Of a stretch of 64,000 nt of DNA, positions 53,131 through 60,168 are shown piece by piece. The notes below the pieces were generated by a model. That model searched no databases. It had not been told where the DNA came from and was given only the letters and a program-made list of their open reading frames with translations. The stretch covers positions 434,001-498,000 of the forward strand of contig JACRLZ010000002.1 of the NCBI GenBank assembly GCA_016235125.1, read 5' to 3'. The translations under genes and the position numbers were made by a program. Numbering within the stretch: position 1 is the first letter of the stretch; every line of letters begins with the position of its first letter. This DNA is from Sphingobacteriales bacterium (lineage in GTDB: Bacteria > Bacteroidota > Bacteroidia > Chitinophagales > Chitinophagaceae).

Positions 53131-55287
53131 CTACAGTCTCACATTCACCCCAACCATCACATTCGTTCCTGCCATCGGGAAATAATAATTGTTTACGGAC
53201 AATTGCCCGCCGTAGATATAATTATATGTATAGCCATTTGGCTCATACTTTTTGTTCAATACATTATTTACCTGCCCGACAAGGCTTATTTCCTTTAGTT
53301 TTTTTGGTTTTATAGTATAAATGATCCTGATATCCTGCACATAAAAAGCTTTTAATATCCTTTCTTCATTCTGCGTGTTGTCAAGATATTGTTTGCTCAC
53401 ATATTTGCCCAGCAAACCCAACTCCAGTTTTTGTATTGGCAGAAAATTGACAATGGCGCCACCAACAACAGCAGGGGAGAGGGCAATATCTGTTGAACTG
53501 TACCGGTTTATTTTTTGCCCGCCATTATCATAATCGTCGATGTATTCAGTAAAGTTTTTCACTTTGTTTTTGCTATAAGTAATATTGGCTGAGGCATTCA
53601 TCCATTTGCTGAATTGCCAGCTGCCCTGCAGTTCAACACCAGTCCGGAAACTTTCAGGAATGTTGGTTCTCGTATAGGCTCCTACATCATTGATCTGCCC
53701 GGTAAGCACCAATTGGTTTTTATATTTCATAAAATACAATGTGGCTGACCAGTTATAGCTATCCTGTTTTTTTTCAATCCCCATTTCAATATCATCAAGT
53801 CTTTCGGGTTTTGGTTGTTGTGTTTTGCCAGCTTCAAAGTCATCCCGGTTGGGTTCTTTGTTGGCAATTGCGTAGGATGCATAGGCTTTCCATCCGTTTT
53901 TGTAATAACTGATACCAGCTTTGGGATTGAAAAAATCAAACTGGTTGTTTACCATTAAACCGGGATTCTCCCTGAATCCATCTATATCATATTTTACATG
54001 GCGGTATTGCAGATCATAAAAGATATGCCAGTATCCGGCAAACTGTGTTTGCTCTTTCAGGTAAATATTGAGGTCGGTCTTCACAGCGCCCAGGTCATAC
54101 CAGTTTTTTATTGCGGTCAATCCTTTTTCTGCCCAGATCACTTTTCCATAATGTAAGCCCCTGTATTTTGATAGTCCACCGCCCAGTGTGGCTTGAGTTC
54201 GGTTGTCTTTGTATTGTAATGAAAAAATATTGCCATAGAAATTATTATTCAGCCAAAGCTGGCGGATCATATCTGACCTCGTAACGGGTGAACCGGAAGA
54301 AGGCGGATCAGGCAAATTATATTTTGAATATTTCTGATCGGCCTTGTATTGTTCATAATATCCTTCGCCATGTGTGCTGAACAATGCAGTGTTGAACGAA
54401 AAACGTTTCCCCAATAATTGAGTAAAGAATAACTGGTAATGTGTTTGTGTATAGTTATCGGTTTCATTATCGTAGGGAAGCCCGGGTCTTTCGGTACCGG
54501 CATAATTCACGGTCCTGTTTCCTTTTAATAGATCATCTTCTGAAATCCCATACCATGCCTGGTAGGTTTTTTCTTTTCCTGTAAAGACATTCAGCCGCAG
54601 CGAAGTTTTTGAGTTGATATAAGCAGTGGAGAAATAAGCTGATCTCAAATGACTGAAAGCCCTGTCAATAAATCCATCGCTTCCCAAAGCCGAGAGACGG
54701 GCATCAACCGTAAAATGATTCCCCAATAATCCACTGCCGGTTTTCAATGTGCTTTTCCAGCTATTGAATGAGCCATAACTGTTGTTGAATTCGGTATAGG
54801 CATCTTTGATCACTTCATTTGTACTGAAATTGATGCTGCCTCCGAATGCGCCGGCTCCGTTGGATGATGTACCCACTCCTCTTTGAATCTGAATACTTCC
54901 TGCAGAGGAAGTAAAGTCGGGGAGATCCACAAAAAAAGTACCCTGGCTTTCCGCATCGTTGTAAGGAATGCCATTTAATGTCACATTAATTCTTGTGGCA
55001 TCTGTTCCTCTTATCCTCATTCCCGTATAGCCAAATCCATTTCCTGCATCTGAATTAATAACCACCGATGGCGTTTGGTTCAGAATAAAAGGAATATCCT
55101 GCCCAAGATTGTTTTTGAAAATCTCTTTTTTGGAAAGATTAGTTTTACTAAAAGGCGCATTTTCAGATGCTCTTACTGCCCTTACTTCAACGGGTGATAA
55201 GGTGTAAAAACTGTCTTTTGCTTCCTGTTGTGCATTTAAACCGCAAGCGGCCAACAATAGATTACTGATAAAAAAAATCCTCTTCAT
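53131..55287 (-). CDS. TonB-dependent outer membrane receptor (probable thiamine uptake)
   Basis: A 718-residue outer membrane receptor with a signal peptide (residues 1-19). The plug domain has the TonB-box region, FILNQTPSVVINSDAGNGF, RIRGTDATRINVTLNGIPYN and GSIQIQRGVGTSSNGAGAFGG. The barrel follows, with the C-terminal strand ending in VGVNVRL. A TPP riboswitch lies 66 bp upstream on the same strand, so it is very likely repressed by thiamine pyrophosphate and imports thiamine or a precursor. No inner membrane thiamine transporter or thi gene is adjacent. Confidence 0.94.
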   Translation of the reverse strand: MKRIFFISNLLLAACGLNAQQEAKDSFYTLSPVEVRAVRASENAPFSKTNLSKKEIFKNNLGQDIPFILNQTPSVVINSDAGNGFGYTGMRIRGTDATRINVTLNGIPYNDAESQGTFFVDLPDFTSSAGSIQIQRGVGTSSNGAGAFGGSINFSTNEVIKDAYTEFNNSYGSFNSWKSTLKTGSGLLGNHFTVDARLSALGSDGFIDRAFSHLRSAYFSTAYINSKTSLRLNVFTGKEKTYQAWYGISEDDLLKGNRTVNYAGTERPGLPYDNETDNYTQTHYQLFFTQLLGKRFSFNTALFSTHGEGYYEQYKADQKYSKYNLPDPPSSGSPVTRSDMIRQLWLNNNFYGNIFSLQYKDNRTQATLGGGLSKYRGLHYGKVIWAEKGLTAIKNWYDLGAVKTDLNIYLKEQTQFAGYWHIFYDLQYRHVKYDIDGFRENPGLMVNNQFDFFNPKAGISYYKNGWKAYASYAIANKEPNRDDFEAGKTQQPKPERLDDIEMGIEKKQDSYNWSATLYFMKYKNQLVLTGQINDVGAYTRTNIPESFRTGVELQGSWQFSKWMNASANITYSKNKVKNFTEYIDDYDNGGQKINRYSSTDIALSPAVVGGAIVNFLPIQKLELGLLGKYVSKQYLDNTQNEERILKAFYVQDIRIIYTIKPKKLKEISLVGQVNNVLNKKYEPNGYTYNYIYGGQLSVNNYYFPMAGTNVMVGVNVRL

Positions 55288-55352
55288 TTTTTAAGTTTTT
55301 AAAAATTAAAAAACAAGAGGGAAACGCTGTTGAGAAAGGATAACTGAATCCT

Positions 55353-55460
55353 CCTTCCCTTCGCAGGCATTACCCTGACCAGGTTCTACGGGTATGATCT
55401 CAGATCGTCATGTCATGCTGAGGTTCTCGAAGCATGACGGGACAAACACCCCGGGAAACT
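55353..55460 (-). promoter_or_regulatory. TPP riboswitch (THI-box)
   Basis: On the minus strand the core elements occur in order: CCCGGGGTG, then CTGAGAT, TACCCGTAGAACCTGGT, CAGGGTAATGCCTGCGAA and GGGAA. These are the conserved parts of the thiamine pyrophosphate riboswitch and match the thiM/THI-box pattern closely. The 27-nt segment 55412-55438 forms the optional P3a stem and matches a dispersed repeat. The element is 66-170 bp upstream of the TonB receptor start. Confidence 0.93.
55412..55438. repeat. Dispersed repeat hairpin forming P3a of the TPP riboswitch
   Basis: The segment starts GTCATGCTGAGG and ends CGAAGCATGAC, giving an 8-bp stem GTCATGCT/AGCATGAC. Its GTCATGCTGAGG and CGAAGCAT parts recur exactly at 62399-62421. 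Confidence 0.75.
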
Positions 55461-55572
55461 GAAAACTAAGCCCTTTTGGGGCAAGAACTTAGGCAAAGAT
55501 AGGTGGTAAAATATATTTTAAGTGGTTGTAACTTTTCTACGCCGTATTTCGTACTATTTCAAACCATAGTTT

Positions 55573-56307
55573 ATGAAGAAATTTTTTCTTTCCCTTTTAG
55601 TAGTTGTGGCCTCCGGCGGCATGCTGCTGGCGCAAAAAACATTTAATGACCCTAATGCTGAAATAAGAAATGTCAGCGGTTTCCATGGCATTGATGTCAG
55701 CACGGGTATCACTTTATACCTTTCAGAAGGCAATGCAGAAGAAGTGGCTGTAAGTGCATCAAAAACAGAATACCGGGATAAAATTGTAACCAGGGTGGAG
55801 AATGGCATCCTGAAAATACATTATGAAACAAAATCAGGTTCCATCAACAAAAGATATGAAAGCAAGGATATGAAAGCCTATGTATCTTATAAAATGCTGG
55901 ATCATCTGGATGTAAATACAGGTGCAGAAGTGGAGATCAGCGGTGTATTGAAATCTTCTTCCCTTGAGTTGAAAGCAAATACAGGAGGATTGGTGAATGG
56001 TAAAGTAGACATTAATGATATGAAAGTGAGTCAGAATACCGGTTCTAAAATAACTTTATCAGGAAAAGCAGACAAACTGGAAATTGATAGCGATACAGGA
56101 AGCAAATTCATGGGTGAAGAATTGTCAACCCAGTCATGTAGTGTATCTGCAAGTACCGGAGCTAAAATCTGGATTACTGCTGAAAAAGAATTAAAGGCCA
56201 AGGCCAGCACCGGCGGAACGGTGAAATATAAAGGCACAGCTTCGGTTAGTGAGGTAAAAGTCAATACCGGCGGTTCTGTATCTAAAATAAAATCCGAATC
56301 AAAATAA
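55573..56307 (+). CDS. DUF2807 (head GIN) exported protein
   Basis: A 244-residue protein with a signal peptide (residues 1-19, GGMLLAQ). The mature part is a putative right-handed beta-helix of DUF2807, with short strands each ending in a turn of form xTGxx (NTGGLV, NTGSKI, DTGSKF, STGAKI, STGGTV, NTGGSV). The function of this family is unknown; adhesion or anchoring has been suggested for similar proteins. It is the first of two tandem paralogues, 17 bp apart. Confidence 0.9.
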   Translation: MKKFFLSLLVVVASGGMLLAQKTFNDPNAEIRNVSGFHGIDVSTGITLYLSEGNAEEVAVSASKTEYRDKIVTRVENGILKIHYETKSGSINKRYESKDMKAYVSYKMLDHLDVNTGAEVEISGVLKSSSLELKANTGGLVNGKVDINDMKVSQNTGSKITLSGKADKLEIDSDTGSKFMGEELSTQSCSVSASTGAKIWITAEKELKAKASTGGTVKYKGTASVSEVKVNTGGSVSKIKSESK

Positions 56308-56324
56308 TAGAACAAAATACACTC

Positions 56325-57038
56325 ATGAAAAAGATAACAATTTTATTGACTGCCTTATTCATGACAGCGCTGGTGCAGGGCCAGCAGGTAAATGATCCTA
56401 ATGCCGAAGTCAGAGAGGCGAAAAATTTTCATGGTATCAATGTTGCCAATGCTTTTGATGTGTATCTCAGTCAGAGTAGCAGTGAGGCAGTGGCTGTCAG
56501 CGCAAGTGAAGCAAAGTACCGGGAAAGGATTAAGGTCGAAGTGAAAGAGGGTATTCTTTATATACGTTATGAAAATGAAGGGCTGCACTGGAATTCCGGG
56601 AATAAAAAACTTAAGGCTTACATTTCTTTTAAAGATATTGATCAGTTAACAATAAGCGGAGCTTGCGATGTTTTTATATCAGGTGAAATAAAAGAAGATA
56701 ATCTTACCATTAAACAATCCGGCGCCAGTGACTTAAAAGGGAAGCTGAATATAAAAAAATTATCTGTTGACCTGAGTGGTGCTTCAGATATGACGGTAAC
56801 AGGCAATGCCGTACAACTGGACGTTGAGGCCAGCGGCGCCAGCGACTTCAAGGGATTTGATCTGGTTACTGAAATATGCAGCGCCAAAGCAAGCGGCGCC
56901 AGCGACATTAAGATTACGGTAAATAAAGAATTATCAGCACAGGCAAGTGGCGCCAGCGACGTACGGTATAAAGGCGACGGCGTGATAACCGATTTGAAAA
57001 CAGGGGGCGCAAGCAGTGTTTCAAAAGTTCGCTCCTGA
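56325..57038 (+). CDS. DUF2807 (head GIN) exported protein, tandem paralogue
   Basis: A 237-residue protein with a signal peptide (residues 1-19, ALVQG-Q). The strand turns that read xTGxx in the first copy read SGASD here, five times exactly and twice in changed form (SGACD, GGASS). At DNA level several copies share GGCGCCAGCGAC. The regular spacing (about 17-20 residues) suggests a beta-helix ladder. Its similarity to the upstream gene over the first 100 residues shows a local duplication followed by divergence. Confidence 0.9.
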   Translation: MKKITILLTALFMTALVQGQQVNDPNAEVREAKNFHGINVANAFDVYLSQSSSEAVAVSASEAKYRERIKVEVKEGILYIRYENEGLHWNSGNKKLKAYISFKDIDQLTISGACDVFISGEIKEDNLTIKQSGASDLKGKLNIKKLSVDLSGASDMTVTGNAVQLDVEASGASDFKGFDLVTEICSAKASGASDIKITVNKELSAQASGASDVRYKGDGVITDLKTGGASSVSKVRS

Positions 57039-57065
57039 TTTCTCAGCTTATAGAGTATAGTCAGA

Positions 57066-57098
57066 AAAACTTCCTGCTATCCAGGAAGTTTTTTCTTT
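57066..57098 (+). terminator. Terminator after the DUF2807 pair
   Basis: An 11-bp perfect stem (AAAACTTCCTG / CAGGAAGTTTT) with a 5-nt loop is followed by further T residues. It lies 28 bp past the second DUF2807 gene. Confidence 0.9.
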
Positions 57099-57127
57099 GG
57101 CAGGTAAGCCTTATACAGTTAACTTTG
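57096..57127 (+). promoter_or_regulatory. Promoter of the initiator tRNA gene (Bacteroidetes type)
   Basis: TTTG (57096-57099), 20 bp and TAACTTTG (57120-57127) match the consensus exactly. Transcription would start about 5 bp upstream of the tRNA. Confidence 0.8.
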
Positions 57128-57138
57128 CGCCTCAACAC

Positions 57139-57213
57139 CGCGAAGTAGAGCAGCGGTAGCTCGACGGGCTCATAACCCGTAGGTCGGGAGTTCGATCCTC
57201 CCCTTCGCAACCA
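57139..57213 (+). tRNA. tRNA-fMet (initiator, anticodon CAT)
   Basis: A 75-nt tRNA with a full cloverleaf and an encoded CCA end. Acceptor arms are CGCGAAG and CTTCGCA, so position 1 is C facing A72, the unpaired end typical of bacterial initiator tRNA. The anticodon stem is ACGGG/CCCGT, holding the three G-C pairs required for initiation, and the loop CTCATAA carries the CAT anticodon. The T-arm loop is TTCGATC. Confidence 0.97.
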
Positions 57214-57216
57214 AAG

Positions 57217-57240
57217 CCCCCGCTGAAGGCGGGGTTTTTT
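57217..57240 (+). terminator. Terminator after tRNA-fMet
   Basis: A 6-bp GC stem (CCCCGC / GCGGGG) is followed by TTTTTT, starting 4 bp after the tRNA end. Confidence 0.88.
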
Positions 57241-57244
57241 ATTA

Positions 57245-57341
57245 GGCCACAGATGAACACAAATAAACGCAGATGTATGTCCTGCTGATCATTGTAAGAT
57301 GATTTGTATTAATCTGTGTTAATCCGTGTCCATCTGTGGCC
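57245..57341. repeat. 97-bp palindromic repeat element with 30-bp terminal inverted repeats
   Basis: The ends GGCCACAGATG...CAGAT (57245-57274) and its inverse (57312-57341) match at 25 of 30 positions when aligned as inverted repeats. The element sits between tRNA-fMet and era. Phrases of the type CACAGATGAACACAGATTAACACAG are found dispersed in many bacterial genomes. Confidence 0.8.
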
Positions 57342-57391
57342 AAAAAGCACTTTGCCGCAGGCAAAAACAATAGCGTAATTCCTGGCTGACA

Positions 57392-58258
57392 ATGAAATCA
57401 GGTTTCGTTAGCATATTCGGCAGGCCCAATGCGGGTAAAAGCACATTGCTCAATGCGCTGATGGGGGAGAAACTGGCTATCGTGTCACCCAAAGTGCAAA
57501 CAACAAGGCATCGAATCAAAGGAATATTGACTGAAAAAAACTACCAGGTTGTTTTTTCTGATACACCCGGTATCATTGAACCGAAGTACAAGCTGCATGA
57601 AAAGATGATGGAAGCCGTGAAAAATGCACTGGAAGATGCTGATGTGGCACTGTTGCTGGTTGATATCAAAGAAGACTGGAAAGAAGCAGATGCGATATTC
57701 ACTGCATTAAAATTAAAAGTTCCTGCCATTGTTGCTTTGAATAAGATTGACCTGGCATCAGAAGAAAAAATAAAAGAAGCAGTTGATTTTTTCAATGCAA
57801 AGTCTTACTGCAAAAAAGTAATTACCATTTCAGCGTTATCAGGTATCAATAAAAAGAAACTAATCAATGCTTTGCTGGAATTTTTACCCGAAGGCCAGCC
57901 ATTTTATGAAGGAGATGATATCAGCGACCTGAATACCCGGTTTTTTGTGAGTGAATTAATACGGGAAAAGATTTATGAACTGGCACAGGATGAGATACCT
58001 TATCACACTGCTGTGCTGATAAGAGAATACCAGGAAAAAACAACCCTGGTAAAAATTGTTGCCGACATTATCGTTCACAGGGAAACACAGAAAGCCATAT
58101 TGATCGGAGAAAACGGAAGCATGATCAAAAAAATCGGTACGGCTGCAAGAAAGGATATTGAAAAATTTATCGGGCAGAAAGTTTTCCTGGAATTGTTTGT
58201 AAAGGTGAAACCGAAGTGGAGAGAGAATGAGATGCAGTTGAAGGAGTATGGATACTGA
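57392..58258 (+). CDS. era: GTPase Era
   Basis: A 288-residue GTPase of normal Era length. It has G1 GRPNAGKS, G3 DTPG, G4 NKID and a C-terminal KH domain with ILIGENGSMIKKIG. It binds 16S rRNA and aids 30S maturation in the cytosol. The Der gene follows 44 bp later on the same strand; the gap holds a weak A-rich tandem pattern. Confidence 0.97.
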   Translation: MKSGFVSIFGRPNAGKSTLLNALMGEKLAIVSPKVQTTRHRIKGILTEKNYQVVFSDTPGIIEPKYKLHEKMMEAVKNALEDADVALLLVDIKEDWKEADAIFTALKLKVPAIVALNKIDLASEEKIKEAVDFFNAKSYCKKVITISALSGINKKKLINALLEFLPEGQPFYEGDDISDLNTRFFVSELIREKIYELAQDEIPYHTAVLIREYQEKTTLVKIVADIIVHRETQKAILIGENGSMIKKIGTAARKDIEKFIGQKVFLELFVKVKPKWRENEMQLKEYGY

Positions 58259-58302
58259 AAAATTGGGAAAAGGGCAATTGCAAAATTTCAAAATCATAAT
58301 AA

Positions 58303-59499
58303 ATGTCATTTACCATCGCCATAGTGGGTCGTCCCAACGTAGGGAAAAGCACATTGTTCAATCGCTTATTGGAACAACGGAAAGCTATTGTAGATGATGT
58401 AAGCGGCGTAACCCGTGACCGCCAGTATGGTGTATCCGACTGGAACGGAAAAACATTCAATGTTATTGATACAGGCGGCTTTGTTCCTGGCGGTGAAGGC
58501 GCATTTGAAAAAGAGATTGCCAGGCAAGTGATGATAGCTGTAGAGGAAGCCAATGCCATACGCCTGCTTGAAGCTTCAGAATTTTACAGGCTTGGGTTTG
58601 AAAACATATTCTTCATTGCTGCTGCAAGCGGCAGCGGTACGGGTGAATTGCTTGATGCCATTACGGAATTAATACCTGTAGGGACGCAGGATTTTGCGTA
58701 CCTGCCAGAACAATTACCAAAATTTGCCATCATAGGTCAGCCGAATGTGGGTAAATCTTCTTTGTTGAATGCATTGATGGGAGAAGAAAGAACCATAGTG
58801 AGTGATATTGCCGGAACCACAAGAGATACCATTCATACCCATTATAATCTTTTTCAGAAAGAATTTATACTGATTGATACGGCAGGCATCCGCCGCAAAA
58901 GCAAAGTACAGGAAGACCTGGAATTTTATTCCGTCATCCGTGCCATTAAAGCCCTGGATGAAGCCGATGTATGTTTATTGTTGCTGGATGCCGAAAAAGG
59001 AATAACTCAGCAGGATCTGAATATTTTTTCACTGGCAGTAAAAAAGGGAAAGGGCATTGTATTGCTGGTAAACAAATGGGACCTTGTGCAAAAACAAACC
59101 AATACAGCCAAAGAATTTGAAACTGAATTGAAACAAAGGCTGGCTCCTTTCAGTGATGTGCCCATACTTTTTATTTCTGCCAAAGACAAAACAAGAATAT
59201 TCAAAGCCATTGAAACGGCGCTGGAAGTGTACGGGAACCGGCAAAGGAAAATACCCACTTCAGAACTAAATGAGGTGATGCTGAAAGCAATTGCATCTTA
59301 TCACCCGCCAGTGGTGAGGGGTAATCCTGTCAAAATAAAATACATCACCCAACTGCCTACGATAGTTCCTTCTTTTGTTTTCTTCTGCAATTTCCCGGAT
59401 GATATAAAGGAGCCGTATAAAAATTATCTGGAGAACCAGTTAAGGCTTCAGTACGACTTTACGGGTGTACCTGTGCGGCTTTATTTCAGGAAGAAATAG
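58303..59499 (+). CDS. der: GTPase Der (EngA) with internal deletion in domain 1
   Basis: A 398-residue protein; Der is usually about 435-440. Domain 1 has G1 GRPNVGKS and G3 DTGG. After VMIAVEEAN at residue 84 the sequence jumps to AIRLLEASEFYRLGFENIFF, skipping the strands and the NKxD (G4) motif normally present. Domain 2 is complete: G1 GQPNVGKS, G3 DTAG and G4 NKWD, followed by the KH-like C-terminal domain. The reading frame is kept. Der is needed for 50S assembly, so either domain 1 works without G4 or the sequence or assembly is faulty at 58545-58560. Confidence 0.95.
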   Translation: MSFTIAIVGRPNVGKSTLFNRLLEQRKAIVDDVSGVTRDRQYGVSDWNGKTFNVIDTGGFVPGGEGAFEKEIARQVMIAVEEANAIRLLEASEFYRLGFENIFFIAAASGSGTGELLDAITELIPVGTQDFAYLPEQLPKFAIIGQPNVGKSSLLNALMGEERTIVSDIAGTTRDTIHTHYNLFQKEFILIDTAGIRRKSKVQEDLEFYSVIRAIKALDEADVCLLLLDAEKGITQQDLNIFSLAVKKGKGIVLLVNKWDLVQKQTNTAKEFETELKQRLAPFSDVPILFISAKDKTRIFKAIETALEVYGNRQRKIPTSELNEVMLKAIASYHPPVVRGNPVKIKYITQLPTIVPSFVFFCNFPDDIKEPYKNYLENQLRLQYDFTGVPVRLYFRKK

Positions 59500-59644
59500 C
59501 TTTTTTGTTACATCGGAGTTATTTGGGGAATGTCGCAATTGACTTTATTTGTATGAATTAAATCTTGCTGTGATACCAGGATTTTTTAATCCATTGATTT
59601 TCATCAAACAATTTATCAAGACCGCCTAAAAATAATTACCAGGA

Positions 59645-59675
59645 TTTGGCTGTTTCAGGTATCCGGCTACCTTTG
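59645..59675 (+). promoter_or_regulatory. Promoter of the small lipoprotein gene (Bacteroidetes type)
   Basis: TTTG (59645-59648), 19 bp and TACCTTTG (59668-59675) match the Bacteroidetes consensus. The start codon is 36 bp downstream. Confidence 0.75.
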
Positions 59676-59710
59676 CGCCCATTAAATTTAAAATCAAAAA
59701 AACAAGTACA

Positions 59711-59896
59711 ATGAAAAAAGTATTCGCAATCATGGCTATCGCCGGTTTTATGGCTGCCTGCAACAACAGCAGTGAGAAAAAAGCAGAGGAAACAAAAGAC
59801 ACTACCAAAATGGAAACTCCTGTTACACCCACACAAGATTCTACCAAGCCGGCTACTGACAGCACTATGCCTGCCACTGACAGCACTAAGATGTAA
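59711..59896 (+). CDS. Small Thr/Pro-rich lipoprotein
   Basis: A 61-residue protein with a lipobox (AGFMAAC, Cys17). The mature 45 residues are made almost only of Glu, Lys, Thr, Pro, Asp and Ser, with the repeated phrase ATDSTMPATDSTK. It looks disordered and hydrophilic. It has a strong promoter and terminator of its own, so it may be expressed well. No function can be given. Confidence 0.8.
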   Translation: MKKVFAIMAIAGFMAACNNSSEKKAEETKDTTKMETPVTPTQDSTKPATDSTMPATDSTKM

Positions 59897-59938
59897 TCAT
59901 TGTTCTGTTTACAATATTACTTCTTGCAAGAAGCTATC

Positions 59939-59968
59939 CCTCCCGCCCAAGGCGGGAGGATTTTTTTT
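59939..59968 (+). terminator. Terminator after the small lipoprotein gene
   Basis: A 9-bp GC-rich stem (CCTCCCGCC / GGCGGGAGG) with a 3-nt loop is followed by A and eight T. It is 42 bp past the stop codon. Confidence 0.93.
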
Positions 59969-60168
59969 GTCATTCCTTCAACAATATTTCCACAGCGCTA
60001 AACCTCTCCCCGCAAACCCCGTCCATATCCGCCGGCCATAATTTTTCCACAACCCGCTGAAAGCAATACAGAACTGCTCCCTTCAGAAACCTGAATCCTT
60101 AACTTGCTATATCCATTTCTCTGAAAACCTTTTCGAACCTCCGGCCCGGATAAACTTAATATTCGGTT

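Noticed and set aside
59897..60168. Small gene in the gap before the T9SS cargo
   Set aside because: Apart from the terminator, the gap has only short frames with no start context or domain.
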